Numbered from the stretch's first letter, positions 28,401 through 38,183 are shown. The stretch is 64,000 nt of DNA from Variovorax sp. ZS18.2.2 (GCF_024701975.1 NZ_JANLNM010000001.1:682001-746000); one strand, 5' to 3'. Notes: a model not told the origin generated them from the letters alone. Numbers and translations: made by a program.

Positions 28401-29074
28401 CTGCGCAGCGCATCGAGCCGCGTGAGCGTGACGACCTGGTAGCCGAGTTCGACGAGCCCTTCGGATTCGAGCTGCCGCAGGGCCGCGTTCAGGCGCGAGC
28501 GCGACATGTTGCAGTAGCTCGCCAGTTCGGCCTGTGACACGCGCAGCTCCAGCGAGCGCGGTGGAAAGGCCGAGGGGCTGAACAGCAGGGCCAGGGTCTG
28601 CGCCACCTTGGCGAGGGGCTCCAGCGTGCGGTCCGACAGCGTGACGGCCATCGACTGCGTGAGCCGTTCGCTCATCAGCCGCAGCACGAAGCGGTTGAAC
28701 GCGGGGTTGGTGTCGAGCAGGTGAAAGAACGCGGCCTTGGGCAACTTGATGACCACCGCTTCGGACAGCGTCACCGCGTCGCAGAAGCGCGGCGTGTCCT
28801 GCAGCAGCTCGACCTCGCCGACCCAGCTGAAGGCCTGGCCCATGAAGGTCACGGCCTTGCCCGAGGCCGAGGTGGTGCACAGCTTCATGCTGCCGCGCCC
28901 CATGCCCACCCAATGCTCGGCGGGATCGCCGCGATGCCAGATGGCCTGGCCCGCGGCGAGTTCGACAAAACGCAGATGCGGCAGCAGTGCCGCGCCTTCG
29001 TCGTCGCTCAGCGTGTGGGCCCACACGCAGCCGCGCCAGCGCGACTTGAGCGAGGCGACCTCGTCCGCGTTCAT
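28343..29074 (-). CDS. Crp/Fnr-family transcriptional regulator
   Basis: The 243-residue protein has an N-terminal cyclic-nucleotide-type beta-roll (about residues 25-135, with GQAIWHRGDPAEHWVG) and a C-terminal helix-turn-helix (RVSQAELASYCNMSRSRLN, about 178-196). It lacks the N-terminal cysteine cluster of FNR, so it is not an iron-sulfur oxygen sensor; the CRP residues that bind cAMP phosphate are not clearly conserved. It starts 17 bases after the gcvP stop in the same direction and could be read through from gcv, but it could equally have its own promoter inside gcvP's 3' end. Confidence 0.82.
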   Translation of the reverse strand: MNADEVASLKSRWRGCVWAHTLSDDEGAALLPHLRFVELAAGQAIWHRGDPAEHWVGMGRGSMKLCTTSASGKAVTFMGQAFSWVGEVELLQDTPRFCDAVTLSEAVVIKLPKAAFFHLLDTNPAFNRFVLRLMSERLTQSMAVTLSDRTLEPLAKVAQTLALLFSPSAFPPRSLELRVSQAELASYCNMSRSRLNAALRQLESEGLVELGYQVVTLTRLDALRSYCGSASVASGSHTRPETA

Positions 29075-29090
29075 GCGCGTCTCAGTCGTC

Positions 29091-31997
29091 TCAGGCCTCT
29101 TCGGTTTCCTTGTAGTCGCCCACCGGCACGCAGCTGCAGAACAGGTTGCGGTCGCCGTACACGTTGTCCACGCGGCCGATCGGCGGCCAGTACTTCGCGA
29201 GCTTGAGTTCGGCCAGCGGGAACGCGCCGAGTTCGCGCGAGTACGGGTGCGCCCATTCGGTGCCCAGCAGGCTGGCCGCGGTGTGCGGTGCGTGCTTGAG
29301 CGGGTTGTCTTCCTTGGGCCACACGCCTTCTTCGATGCGGCGGATCTCGCCGCGGATCGCGATCATCGCGTCGATGAAGCGGTCGAGCTCGGCCAGCGGT
29401 TCGCTCTCGGTGGGCTCCACCATCAGCGTGCCGGGCACGGGGAAGCTCAGCGTGGGGGCGTGGAAGCCGTAGTCGATGAGGCGCTTGGCCACGTCTTCCG
29501 CGGTGACGCCGCTCGTGTCCTTCAACGGGCGCAGGTCCAGGATGCACTCGTGCGCAACGTGGCCGTTGGGGCTCGCGTACAGCGTGGGGTAGTGGTCCTT
29601 CAGGCGTGCGCTGATGTAGTTGGCGCTGAGGATCGCTGTCTCGGTCGCGGCCTGCAGGCCCTTGGCGCCCATCATGCGGCAGTACATCCAGCTGATCGGC
29701 AGCACGGCCGCGTTGCCCAGCGGCGCTGCGGAAACAGCACCGACGCCGTTCGATGCGACGCCGGCCGTCGCATGGCCCGGCAGGTACGGCACGAGGTCTT
29801 CGACCACACAGACCGGGCCCACGCCCGGGCCGCCGCCGCCGTGCGGAATGCAGAAGGTCTTGTGCAGGTTCAGGTGGCTCACGTCGCCGCCGAACTCACC
29901 CGGCGCGGCCACGCCGACCAGTGCGTTCATGTTGGCACCATCCACGTACACGCGACCGCCGTGTTCGTGCACGAGCTCGCAGAGTTCCTTCACGCGCGTC
30001 TCGAACACGCCGTGCGTGCTGGGGTAGGTGATCATCACCGCGGCCAGCTTGTCGCTGTGCTTCTCGCAGGCGCGCTTGAGGTCGTCCATGTCGACGTTGC
30101 CCTGCGCGTCGCAGGCCGTCACCACCACCTGCAGGCCCACCATCTGGGCGCTCGCGGGGTTGGTGCCGTGGGCAGACGAGGGAATCAGGCAGATGTTGCG
30201 GTGACCCTGGCCCTTGGCTTCATGGAAGGACTTGATGGCAAGGAGGCCCGCGTACTCGCCCTGCGAGCCCGCGTTGGGCTGCAGGCTGATGCCCGCGTAG
30301 CCGGTCGCTTCGCAGAGCCACGCGCGCAGTTGCGCGTCGAGCTGCGCATAGCCCAGCTGCTGCTCGGCGGGCGCGAAGGGGTGGATGTTCGCGAATTCGG
30401 GCCAGGTGATCGGGATCATCTCGCTGGTCGCGTTGAGCTTCATCGTGCAGCTGCCCAGTGGGATCATGCTGCGGTCGAGCGCGAGGTCCTTGTCCGAGAG
30501 GCTGCGGATGTAGCGCAGCATCGCCGTCTCGCTCTTGTGGGTGTTGAACACCGGGTGCGTGAGGAAGGCGCTGGTGCGGCGCAGGTCTTCGGGCAGGCGC
30601 GGCGCGGTGTTGGCGAGGTCGTCGAAGCGCGGCACTGCGGTACCGGCCGGCACGAACAGGGCCCAGAGAGTTTCGACGTCGGCGCGCGTGCTGGTCTCGT
30701 CGAGCGAGATGCCCAGGTGCTGCTGCAGCCGCTGGCGCAGATTGACGCCGGCAGCATAGGCGCGCTCGATGATCTTCGGCGTGTCGTCGCCGGTGCGGAT
30801 CGTGAGTGAATCGAAGGCGAATGCGTTGACCGGCTCGCGGCCCATCTGCGTGAGGCCCTGCGCGAGGATGGCGGTGAGTGCCGCCACGCGCTGTGCAATG
30901 CGCGTCAAGCCATCGGGCCCGTGGTACACGGCGTACATGCTGGCGACGACGGCCGGCAGCACCTGCGCGGTACAGATGTTGGAGGTGGCCTTCTCGCGGC
31001 GGATGTGCTGCTCGCGCGTCTGCAGCGCAAGGCGGTAGGCGGGCTGGCCGTGCGAGTCGACGCTCACGCCGACCAGGCGGCCCGGCAGCGAGCGCTTGAA
31101 CGAATCGCGGCAGGCCAGGTACGCGGCGTGCGGGCCGCCGTTGCACAGCGGCATGCCGAAGCGCTGCGTGGTGCCGCAGACGATGTCGGCATCCCATTCG
31201 CCGGGGGGCGCAAGCAGCGTCAGCGCCAGCAGGTCCGCAGCCACGCAGAAGGCGGCATCGCATTGATGGGCGTGGCCCGCGAGTGGGCGCAGATCATGAA
31301 CATGGCCGGTGGTGGCGGGGTACTGCGCGAGCACGCCGAAGAATTCGCCGCTCACCATCAGGTGCGGCAGCGTCTCGGAGGCGGTGCTCACCTTGACCTC
31401 GATGCCCAGCGGCGCGGCGCGCGTCTTGATGACCTCGATGGTCTGCGGATGGCAGTCGCCCGAGACGATGAACACGTTGCTCTTGCTCTTCACGCTGCGC
31501 TTGGCGAGCGTCATCGCCTCGGCCGCGGCCGTGGCTTCGTCGAGCATCGAGGCGTTGGCGATGGCCATGCCCGTGAGGTCGCACACCATCGTCTGGAAGT
31601 TGAGCAGGGCCTCCATGCGGCCCTGCGAAATCTCGGCCTGGTAGGGCGTGTAGGCGGTGTACCAGGCGGGGTTCTCCAGCACGTTGCGCAAGATGACGCC
31701 CGGCGTGTGCGTGCCGTAGTAGCCCTGGCCGATGAAGCTCTTGAACACCTTGTTCTTCGACGCCATCGCCTTCAACTCGGCCAGCGCCTCGGCCTCGGTC
31801 ACCGGGGCCGGCAGGCGCATCGGCTTCGCGCGGCGGATGGCCGCGGGCACGATGCCGTCGATGAGCTCCGCCCGCGTTTCCGAGCCGATCACCGGCAGCA
31901 TGCGCGCCTCGTCCGCCGCATCGATGCCGATGTGGCGGGCGAGGAATTCTTCGGCGTTCTCTAGGGCTTGCAAAGAGGGAAGGGCGGGAATCGGCAT
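29091..31997 (-). CDS. gcvP: Glycine dehydrogenase (decarboxylating), P protein
   Basis: The 968-residue homodimer-type P protein decarboxylates glycine with PLP and passes the aminomethyl group to the lipoyl arm of GcvH. Both halves of the fused alpha/beta architecture are present: the N-terminal half with [13 protein letters not shown] and the C-terminal half with [24 protein letters not shown] and the PLP-lysine motif [17 protein letters not shown]. Length is normal. It is the last gene of gcvT-gcvH-gcvP, 48 bases after gcvH, all driven from the glycine-riboswitch leader. Confidence 0.97.
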   Translation of the reverse strand: MPIPALPSLQALENAEEFLARHIGIDAADEARMLPVIGSETRAELIDGIVPAAIRRAKPMRLPAPVTEAEALAELKAMASKNKVFKSFIGQGYYGTHTPGVILRNVLENPAWYTAYTPYQAEISQGRMEALLNFQTMVCDLTGMAIANASMLDEATAAAEAMTLAKRSVKSKSNVFIVSGDCHPQTIEVIKTRAAPLGIEVKVSTASETLPHLMVSGEFFGVLAQYPATTGHVHDLRPLAGHAHQCDAAFCVAADLLALTLLAPPGEWDADIVCGTTQRFGMPLCNGGPHAAYLACRDSFKRSLPGRLVGVSVDSHGQPAYRLALQTREQHIRREKATSNICTAQVLPAVVASMYAVYHGPDGLTRIAQRVAALTAILAQGLTQMGREPVNAFAFDSLTIRTGDDTPKIIERAYAAGVNLRQRLQQHLGISLDETSTRADVETLWALFVPAGTAVPRFDDLANTAPRLPEDLRRTSAFLTHPVFNTHKSETAMLRYIRSLSDKDLALDRSMIPLGSCTMKLNATSEMIPITWPEFANIHPFAPAEQQLGYAQLDAQLRAWLCEATGYAGISLQPNAGSQGEYAGLLAIKSFHEAKGQGHRNICLIPSSAHGTNPASAQMVGLQVVVTACDAQGNVDMDDLKRACEKHSDKLAAVMITYPSTHGVFETRVKELCELVHEHGGRVYVDGANMNALVGVAAPGEFGGDVSHLNLHKTFCIPHGGGGPGVGPVCVVEDLVPYLPGHATAGVASNGVGAVSAAPLGNAAVLPISWMYCRMMGAKGLQAATETAILSANYISARLKDHYPTLYASPNGHVAHECILDLRPLKDTSGVTAEDVAKRLIDYGFHAPTLSFPVPGTLMVEPTESEPLAELDRFIDAMIAIRGEIRRIEEGVWPKEDNPLKHAPHTAASLLGTEWAHPYSRELGAFPLAELKLAKYWPPIGRVDNVYGDRNLFCSCVPVGDYKETEEA

Positions 31998-32045
31998 GGC
32001 GGTGAAGGCTCGAGGAGAAGAAGGAAAGGCGGGGAACGCGGTGGA

Positions 32046-32417
32046 TCAGGATTCGGCGGCGAACTTGTCGTAGGTGGCAGCGTCGAGGAGGGCGTCGAGC
32101 TGCGCGGGCTCGCTCAGCTTGACCTTGAAGAACCAACCAGTGGCCAGCGGGTCGGTGTTGGCGAGCGACGGGTCGGCGCGCAGCGCTTCGTTCACTTCGG
32201 TGATCTCGCCCGAGACGGGCATGAACACGTCGGCCGCGGCCTTCACCGATTCGACGACGCCGGCGACTTCGCCCTGCGCGAAGGTCTTGCCGACTTCCGG
32301 CAGGTCGACGAACACGACGTCGCCCAGTGCGTCCTGTGCATGCACGGTGATGCCGACGGTGGCGGCGCCGCCTTCGGCCGAGACCCACTCGTGGTCCTTG
32401 GTGTACTTGATGCTCAT
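32046..32417 (-). CDS. gcvH: Glycine cleavage system H protein
   Basis: The 123-residue H protein is the lipoyl shuttle of the glycine cleavage complex. The lipoylated residue is Lys59 in GVVESVKAAAD, and the preceding LGDVVFVDLPEVG is typical. It carries the aminomethyl intermediate from GcvP to GcvT. The gene lies 42 bases after gcvT and 48 before gcvP in one operon. Confidence 0.97.
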   Translation of the reverse strand: MSIKYTKDHEWVSAEGGAATVGITVHAQDALGDVVFVDLPEVGKTFAQGEVAGVVESVKAAADVFMPVSGEITEVNEALRADPSLANTDPLATGWFFKVKLSEPAQLDALLDAATYDKFAAES

Positions 32418-32459
32418 GGGAAAACTCCTCGTGGAAAAAATTGAATAGAGATGCGAAGC

Positions 32460-33629
32460 CTAGCCGCGGTAGTAGCGGGTCGGCACAAAGGGCATGGTCG
32501 AGACTTCCATCGGCACCGGCTTGCCGCGCACGATGGCCTGCACGCGCGTGCCGGGCTCCGAGAACGCGGTGGCCACGTAGCCCATCGCGACGCAGCGGTC
32601 GGCCGTCGGGCCGAGCAGGCCGCTGGTGACGATGCCGATGTCCTGGCCTTCAAAGGATTGCAGCAGCGTGCCGTCGCGCACCGGAATGCGCTCCAACGCG
32701 ACGAGGCCGACGCGCTTGCGCTTCAGGGTGTCGTGGTCGGTATGGCCGGCTGCGCCAGCGGTGGTGGCAGCGAGTTGGGCGAGGATCTTTGTCGCGCCCG
32801 GAAAACCGCCTTCGCGCGCGCCACCGGCGCGGCGCACCTTCTGCATCGCCCAGTTGAGCGAGGCCTCGACGGGCGTGGTGGTGGTGTCGATGTCGTTGCC
32901 GTAGAGGCAGAGGCCCGCTTCGAGCCGCAGCGAGTTGCGGGCACCCAGGCCGATGGGCTTGACCTCGGGCTGGGCCAGCAGCAGGCGGGCGAGGGCGTCG
33001 GCGTCCTTGCCGGCCACGGAGATTTCGAAGCCGTCTTCACCCGTGTAGCCGCTGCGCGTGACGAAGGCGGGGATGCCGCCGATCTGCACCGCACCGCCCG
33101 TCATGAACACGAAGCGCTCGATGCCGGGCGACAGCCGCGCCAGCGTGGCCGCGGCCTGCGGGCCCTGCAGCGCGAGCAGCGCGTGGTCGGGCAGGGGCTG
33201 CACCTCGCAGCGCGTGCCGATCTTCTGCTGGATGTGCGCGATGTCGTCGACCTTGCAGGCGCCGTTCACGATCACGAAGATCGAGTCGTGACCTTCGTTG
33301 AAGAACATCAGGTCGTCCAGGATGCCGCCCTCGTCGTTCAGCAGGAGGCCGTAGCGCTGCTTGCCGGCGGGCAGGTCGATCACGTCGACGGGCATCAGGG
33401 TTTCGAAGGCGGCTGCGGCGTCGGGGCCGATGAGGCGCAGCTGGCCCATGTGGGAGATGTCGAAGAGGCCGGCCGCATCGCGCGTGTGCCTGTGCTCGGC
33501 CATCAAACCGGCCGGGTACTGGACCGGCATCGAATAGCCCGCGAAGGGCACCATGCGGGCGCCGAGCTCCACGTGGAGGTCGTACAGCGGTGTCTTGAGA
33601 AGTTGGGCGTCAGAAGCGGGAGAAGTCAC
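32460..33629 (-). CDS. gcvT: Aminomethyltransferase, T protein
   Basis: The T protein transfers the methylene group from lipoyl-GcvH to tetrahydrofolate and releases ammonia. I take the GTG at 33629 as start (389 residues), because TTTGGAG lies about nine bases upstream and the protein then begins as family members do (LLKTPLYDLH); reading from 33677 would translate leader RNA. Folate-site features include VPFAGYSMPVQY, FDISHMGQ, GYTGEDGFEI and the late YVATAFSEPG. It is the first gene of the operon, 58 bases after the riboswitch. Confidence 0.95.
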   Translation of the reverse strand: MTSPASDAQLLKTPLYDLHVELGARMVPFAGYSMPVQYPAGLMAEHRHTRDAAGLFDISHMGQLRLIGPDAAAAFETLMPVDVIDLPAGKQRYGLLLNDEGGILDDLMFFNEGHDSIFVIVNGACKVDDIAHIQQKIGTRCEVQPLPDHALLALQGPQAAATLARLSPGIERFVFMTGGAVQIGGIPAFVTRSGYTGEDGFEISVAGKDADALARLLLAQPEVKPIGLGARNSLRLEAGLCLYGNDIDTTTTPVEASLNWAMQKVRRAGGAREGGFPGATKILAQLAATTAGAAGHTDHDTLKRKRVGLVALERIPVRDGTLLQSFEGQDIGIVTSGLLGPTADRCVAMGYVATAFSEPGTRVQAIVRGKPVPMEVSTMPFVPTRYYRG

Positions 33630-33687
33630 CGGGAGGCACTCCAAAGGGGCAGTCGAAATCCATGGCTGCAACGCCACGGGCCACCCC

Positions 33688-33888
33688 TGCTGTCCGCTTT
33701 ACCTGAGAGATTCGCCCCACGATCGGGGTTTGCTCCTTCGGTGGGCCGGTGCAATGCATGCCTGCAACGGCCTCTCTCCAGCAAGGAAACGCCGGTGTGA
33801 ACCGGCGCCTTGTCAGTCCTTTTGCCTGAGCGTTCGGGGGTTCCCTGCGCCTTCGGCGGCCCCGTCGTGCGGGGCTCTCTCCTGACCC
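33688..33888 (-). promoter_or_regulatory. Tandem glycine riboswitch controlling gcvTHP
   Basis: Two glycine aptamers lie in the leader. Reading the minus strand, aptamer 1 (about 33886-33813) has CAGGAGAGAGCC, the CGAAGGCGCAGG core and AAAGGACTGA; aptamer 2 (about 33784-33688) has TGGAGAGAGG, CCGAAGGAGCAA, ATCTCTCAGGTAAA and GGACAG. These are the conserved glycine-riboswitch elements. Between them sits a strong hairpin (33782-33812). Glycine riboswitches usually turn gcv expression on in excess glycine; the cooperative tandem form is expected here. Whether control is at termination or translation I cannot tell. Confidence 0.93.
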
Positions 33889-33928
33889 CGCCGAGTGTAG
33901 TGGATCGGGCTGGCCGGGGCTCGCGGGG

Positions 33929-34474
33929 TCAGTGCACGATTTCCGCGGGCGGCAGCAGCCGGTCGATGCGCTCGCGCAGCGATTCGGCGCGCTCGGCGCC
34001 GGCCGTCTTCTCGATCTCGGTGAGCATCAGCGCGGCGATGGTCAGCATCGCCTCGCGGTCGCGGGCCTCGCGCAGGGCGTCGCGCATCTGCAGGGCGAAC
34101 TTGGGGTCGCGCCGCACGAACATGCGCTCGCAGATGTCGAACAGGAACATCCGCGTGGTGGCCAGCGAGCGCTTGCCGTCGAAGGTGTCGGTCGAGGTGG
34201 CGATGCGGATCGGGTCGGCCGCGGGCACCGGGGTGGGCGGGGGAGCCGACGCCTGCGCTGCCGCCGCAACCGCCTGCGCATCCTGCAGATAGCCCTTGCT
34301 CACCAGCGCCTGGATCGCCTGCTCCGCCTCGATGCGGTTCGCGAACAGCGGGCTGAAGTCGGTCAGCGAGCGCCGGCCGTCGGCCATCAGCAGCAGGGCG
34401 CGTTCACGCTGGCTGAGCGTGCGCTGCCCGCCCTGGAGTTCGTCGCGTGCCTTGTCGGTCTTGGTGGGAAACAT
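33929..34474 (-). CDS. Hypothetical protein with a central Pro/Ala linker
   Basis: The 181-residue protein starts at ATG 34474 (alternative 34519). The N-terminal 60 residues look like a small winged-helix-type module (LSQRERALLLMADGRRSLTDF), followed by a linker rich in Ala and Pro (about residues 75-90) and a helical C-terminal half ending LLPPAEIVH. No membrane segment is seen. I know of similar uncharacterised Burkholderiales proteins but cannot assign a function. It lies upstream of gcv on the same strand and separated by the riboswitch leader. Confidence 0.6.
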   Translation of the reverse strand: MFPTKTDKARDELQGGQRTLSQRERALLLMADGRRSLTDFSPLFANRIEAEQAIQALVSKGYLQDAQAVAAAAQASAPPPTPVPAADPIRIATSTDTFDGKRSLATTRMFLFDICERMFVRRDPKFALQMRDALREARDREAMLTIAALMLTEIEKTAGAERAESLRERIDRLLPPAEIVH

Positions 34475-34593
34475 GGCGGCCACAGCTTTCGAAGATCGAA
34501 GGCTGCAGCATCGCTGCAAGCGGTGACATCTTCATGAACCCGTTCGGCTTACAGGAGAAATCACCACCGCCGCCCCGTCGGACGCTCAAGTCT

Positions 34594-35115
34594 TCAGGCG
34601 CCGGTGCTTTCCTTGCGGATCAGCCACTTGTCGCCCACGCGCTGCAGTTCCAGCGTTTTGCGGTCGGTGCTCTTGAGTTTGTCGGCGCTGTAGACCTGCT
34701 TGAAGCGCGCGCTGGCGGTCTGCCCGCTGACGCTGATGACGAGGTCGTCAACGGTCACGCTGATCTTCGACTTGTTCGAAATGCGGGTGCGCCGCTCGGC
34801 TTCCCAGTGCTTCTTGTCTTGCTTCTTGGCCGGCGTGAAGTCGGGGGCGTAGGTCGCGAGGTAGCGGTCCACGTCGCGCGCGGACCAGGCGTCGGCCCAG
34901 GCGCGCACGGCGGTTTCGACTTCGGCGATGCCCGCGCTGGGCGCCTGCGCGGGGGCAGCCGCTGGCGCAGCAGGTGCCGGGGTTGCTGCCGCTGCAGCGG
35001 GCGCCGATGCGGCAGGTGCCGGTGGCTTTGCCGCCGGGGTGGTGGCAGGCGTGGCAGCCAGCGCGGCCGTGGACAGCAGCCCTGCGGCAAGCAGGCAGAT
35101 GACGAGTCGGTTCAT
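34594..35115 (-). CDS. Exported NTF2/Cds6-like protein
   Basis: The 173-residue protein starts at ATG 35115 with a signal peptide (hydrophobic LVICLLAAGLLSTAALA, cleavage near residue 20). A low-complexity Ala/Pro linker (about 21-63) leads to an NTF2-like domain of the SnoaL/Cds6 type: VRAWADAWSARDVDRYLATYAPDFTP, then LVISVSGQTASARFKQVY and KWLIRKEST. The domain is often linked to L,D-transpeptidases, so a cell-wall role in the periplasm is possible. The neighbouring TRAP genes are not functionally related as far as can be seen. Confidence 0.72.
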   Translation of the reverse strand: MNRLVICLLAAGLLSTAALAATPATTPAAKPPAPAASAPAAAAATPAPAAPAAAPAQAPSAGIAEVETAVRAWADAWSARDVDRYLATYAPDFTPAKKQDKKHWEAERRTRISNKSKISVTVDDLVISVSGQTASARFKQVYSADKLKSTDRKTLELQRVGDKWLIRKESTGA

Positions 35116-35192
35116 GGGGCAGTTCCCTCGGTTGTCGGTTGTTGGCGTGGCGCCGATTCTGGCAGCGAACCGTTTCAGGAGCAGCGGCGCCG

Positions 35193-36485
35193 CTACTTGA
35201 ACCCCAGCGCCCGCGGCAGCCAGGTGCTGAGCGCGGGCACGAAGGTCAGGATCATCAGCACCGCGCCATGCGCCCAGAGGAACGGCACCAGCTCCTTCAC
35301 CAGCGCCGACATCGGCACCTTCGACACGTTGCAGGTCACGAACAGCAGCCCACCCACCGGCGGCGTGATCATGCCCAACGTGAGGTTGAAGATCACGATC
35401 ATCGCGAAGTGCACCGGGTCCACGCCCAGCTTGATCGCCACGGGCGCCAGGATCGGCGCCAGCACCATCACCCCCGGCAGCGGCTCGATGAAGATGCCGA
35501 ACAGCAGCAGGAACACGTTGACGATGATCAGGAACATCCACGGCGAGAGGTTCATGCTGATCAGCCATTCGGCCATCTGCTGCGGAATGCCCTCGATGGT
35601 CAGCACCCACGCGAACGAGGCCGACAGGCCGATGATGATCAGCACCGAGGCCGAGAGCAGGGCCGAGCGAGAGAGGATGTCGGGCAGCATCTTCCACTCG
35701 AGCGTGCGGTAGACGAACTTGCCGCACACCAGCGCATAGAACACCGCCACCACCGAGGCTTCGGTCGGCGTGAACCAGCCGGCGCGCATGCCGCCGAGGA
35801 TGACCACCGGCAACAGGATCGCGGGAATCGCCTTCCAGGTCGTGATGAGAATTTCGCGCAGCGGCGGCGTCTGCCCGTCGCCCTTGTAGTTGCGCTTCTT
35901 CGAGACGTGGAAGTTCACCACGCACATCGCCACCGCGATCAGGATGCCCGGCAGGATGCCGGCCGCGAACAGCGTGCCGACCGACACGCTCTCGTCCTGC
36001 AGCGCATAGATGATCATGATGATCGAGGGCGGGATGATCGGCCCCACGATTGCCGTGGAGGCCGTGAGCGCCGCTGCGTAGGAGCGGTCGTAGCCGGCCT
36101 TGTCCATCATCTTGATGAGCATCGACCCCGGCCCCGCCGCGTCGGCCAATGCCGAGCCCGAGATGCCCGAGAAGAAGGTGAGCGACACCACGTTGGTGTA
36201 GCCCAGGCCCCCGCGCCGGTGGCCGACGAACTGGCCCGCGAAGCGCAGCAGCACCTCGGTGAGCGAGCCGCCGCTCATGAGCTCGGCCGCCAGGATGAAG
36301 AAGGGCACGGCCATCAGCGGAAAGCTGTCGATGCCGGTGAAGGTTTCCTTCAGCAGCACCATCAGCGGATAGTTCTCCGCAAGGATGAGCGTGGTGACGG
36401 TGGAGAGCCCGAGCGCAAAGGCCACGGGCACGCCGATGGCCAGGAAAATGCAGGCCGAGACGATGAGAACGATGCTGGCATCCAT
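35193..36485 (-). CDS. dctM: TRAP transporter large membrane subunit
   Basis: The 430-residue DctM-type permease has about 12 hydrophobic segments and the family motifs GIPVAFALGL-like VPVAFALGLS, AVPFFILAAELM, SGSALADAAGPG and GMITPPVGGLLF. It forms the sodium-coupled channel of the TRAP system in the inner membrane. AAGGAG precedes its ATG. It is the last gene in the P-Q-M order, 11 bases after dctQ. The likely substrates are C4-dicarboxylates or sugar acids; sequence alone does not tell. Confidence 0.92.
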   Translation of the reverse strand: MDASIVLIVSACIFLAIGVPVAFALGLSTVTTLILAENYPLMVLLKETFTGIDSFPLMAVPFFILAAELMSGGSLTEVLLRFAGQFVGHRRGGLGYTNVVSLTFFSGISGSALADAAGPGSMLIKMMDKAGYDRSYAAALTASTAIVGPIIPPSIIMIIYALQDESVSVGTLFAAGILPGILIAVAMCVVNFHVSKKRNYKGDGQTPPLREILITTWKAIPAILLPVVILGGMRAGWFTPTEASVVAVFYALVCGKFVYRTLEWKMLPDILSRSALLSASVLIIIGLSASFAWVLTIEGIPQQMAEWLISMNLSPWMFLIIVNVFLLLFGIFIEPLPGVMVLAPILAPVAIKLGVDPVHFAMIVIFNLTLGMITPPVGGLLFVTCNVSKVPMSALVKELVPFLWAHGAVLMILTFVPALSTWLPRALGFK

Positions 36486-36496
36486 GGTCGTTCTCC

Positions 36497-37009
36497 TTAC
36501 AGCGACGCCGAGGCGTTGGCGTCGAAGTGCGCGTCGGATGCGAACTCGCGCCGCAGCACATAGCCCCGCACCACCAGCAGCCAGTGCACGATCAGCAGCA
36601 CGCCGCCGAACAGCATCGCGCTGTAGATGTAGGCGAACGGAATCTGCGTCACTGCCGTGAGCTGGAACATCGTGCGCTGCATGTAGAGCCAGCCGTACCA
36701 GACCATGAAGCCGAAGAAGGCGAACAGCAGCGCCGCCACGAAGGCGCGGACCGCGATGGCGCCCGCGCGCGGCAATGCGTCCTGCAGGTTCTCCACCGCG
36801 ATATGGCCGCCGTAGCGCAGCACTGGACCGGCGCCCAGGAAGGTGAGCCAGATCATCATGTGGCGCGACACCTCTTCGGCCCATTCGAGCGAATTGCTCG
36901 TGGTGTAGCGCATGACGACGTTGGTGAAGATGATGACCGACATGGCGGCCAGCAGAAGAATCAGCGCCCAGCGGCTGGCGGCGAGAAAGTAGCGCTCGAA
37001 GGCTTGCAC
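36497..37009 (-). CDS. dctQ: TRAP transporter small membrane subunit
   Basis: The 170-residue DctQ protein has four transmembrane helices, beginning WALILLLAAMSVIIFTNV, and the conserved LEWAEEVSRHMMIWLTFLGA. I take the GTG at 37009 as the start; the longer reading to 37159 covers the intercistronic hairpin and has an unlikely Arg/Ser-rich N-terminus. It bridges DctP and DctM and lies 11 bases before dctM, so they are cotranslated. Confidence 0.88.
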   Translation of the reverse strand: MQAFERYFLAASRWALILLLAAMSVIIFTNVVMRYTTSNSLEWAEEVSRHMMIWLTFLGAGPVLRYGGHIAVENLQDALPRAGAIAVRAFVAALLFAFFGFMVWYGWLYMQRTMFQLTAVTQIPFAYIYSAMLFGGVLLIVHWLLVVRGYVLRREFASDAHFDANASASL

Positions 37010-37028
37010 GTGTGGTTCTCTTGTCTTG

Positions 37029-37068
37029 AAAAAGCGAAGCGCCCGGCGCACTGAAGCGGGCCGGGCGC
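37029..37068 (-). terminator. Hairpin between dctP and dctQ (partial terminator)
   Basis: On the minus strand a nine-base stem, GCGCCCGGC paired with GCCGGGCGC (37039-37068), is followed after five bases by TTTTT. It lies 30 bases after the dctP stop and before dctQ. Such a site would allow more receptor than membrane subunits to be made. Confidence 0.55.
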
Positions 37069-37097
37069 GGTCGTCAAAGAAGTCTGGCGCGCGAGGC

Positions 37098-38072
37098 TTA
37101 CTGGACGTCCGTGATCTTCTTGATGTTGTCGGCGCCGAACTCCTTGGCATAGCCCGCATAGGCCGGCTTCAGGGCTTCGCGGAAGGCGGCGCCGTCCACG
37201 ACCTTGGTGACCTTCATGCCGTCTTTTTCGAGCTGGGCGATGCCGTTGTTCTCGTCGTCGTTGACCTTCTTGCGCTGGGCCACGGCCGCCTTCTTGGCGG
37301 CATCGACGAAGACCTTCTTGTCGGCATCCGAGAGCTTGTTCCACACCTTCGGCGAGAGCAGCAGCAGGGCAGGCGAGTACACGTGTCCCGTGAGCGACAG
37401 GTGCTTTTGCACCTGCGAGAACTTGGACGCGAGGATCACCGGAATCGGGTTCTCCTGGCCATCGACCGTGCCCTGCTGCAGCGCGCCGAAGAGTTCGGGG
37501 AAAGCCATCGGCGTCGGCAGGATGCCGAAGGTGCGGTAGCCGTCCATGTGCACCTTGTTCTCCATCGTGCGCATCTTGAGGCCCGCTGCGTCGCTGGGCT
37601 TGACGATGTCGCGCTTGCTGTTCGTCATGTGACGGAAGCCGTTCTCCGTCCAGGCCAGCGCGATGATGCCCTTGCTCGGGAACTTGGTGAGGATGTCCTG
37701 GCCGATCGGGCCGTCCATCACCTTGCGCGCATGGTCGTAGTCGCGAAAGAGGAAGGGGATGTCGACGATCTTGACCTCGGGCACGAAGTTGCCCACGGGG
37801 CCGGTCGAGGTGTTCACCAGGTCCTGCGTGCCCAGCTGGATCGCCTCGATCTGCTCGCGCTCGCCGCCCAGCGCCGAGTTGGCGAAGTGCTGGCACTTGA
37901 AGCGGCCTTGCGTGCCCTTCTCCACCTCGTCGCAGAACACCGTGGAGCCCACGCCGTAGTGCGACTCCTTGGAGGTCGCGTAGCCGATCTTCAGCACCGT
38001 CGGTTGTTGTGCGAGGGCGGATGTGCCCAGGGCGAGCGAAAGGCAGGCGGCGGCGATGTGGCCGAGTTTCAT
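37098..38072 (-). CDS. dctP: TRAP transporter substrate-binding protein
   Basis: The 324-residue periplasmic receptor starts at ATG 38072, after GGAG, with a signal peptide ending SALA-Q near residue 21. DctP features include IGYATSKESHYGVG, GGEREQIEAIQLGTQDL, and the ligand-binding Arg region LKMRTMENKVH together with PELFGALQQGTVDGQENP, which corresponds to the conserved region around the carboxylate-binding arginine. It captures an organic acid and delivers it to DctQM. It heads the operon. Confidence 0.93.
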   Translation of the reverse strand: MKLGHIAAACLSLALGTSALAQQPTVLKIGYATSKESHYGVGSTVFCDEVEKGTQGRFKCQHFANSALGGEREQIEAIQLGTQDLVNTSTGPVGNFVPEVKIVDIPFLFRDYDHARKVMDGPIGQDILTKFPSKGIIALAWTENGFRHMTNSKRDIVKPSDAAGLKMRTMENKVHMDGYRTFGILPTPMAFPELFGALQQGTVDGQENPIPVILASKFSQVQKHLSLTGHVYSPALLLLSPKVWNKLSDADKKVFVDAAKKAAVAQRKKVNDDENNGIAQLEKDGMKVTKVVDGAAFREALKPAYAGYAKEFGADNIKKITDVQ

Positions 38073-38160
38073 GGTGTCTCCGGGGGGAATATGGTCGGGG
38101 TCAGGAATGCGTCAGGTGCATTCGACTATGCCGCAACCGGGGGCTTCGCCATGTCGGGAG

Positions 38161-38183
38161 TTTCACGGACGCCACCCGTGAAA
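38161..38183. repeat. Inverted repeat upstream of dctP
   Basis: TTTCACGG and CCGTGAAA form an eight-base inverted repeat with a seven-base centre, about 90 bases upstream of dctP and just beyond the end of the anti-sigma gene. It could be an operator for dctPQM or a weak hairpin after the anti-sigma gene; no T-run follows it. Confidence 0.35.

Noticed and set aside
28737..30809. A 690-codon plus-strand frame opposite gcvP
   Set aside because: It lies antisense to gcvP, which has intact family motifs along its full length, and has no recognisable content of its own.
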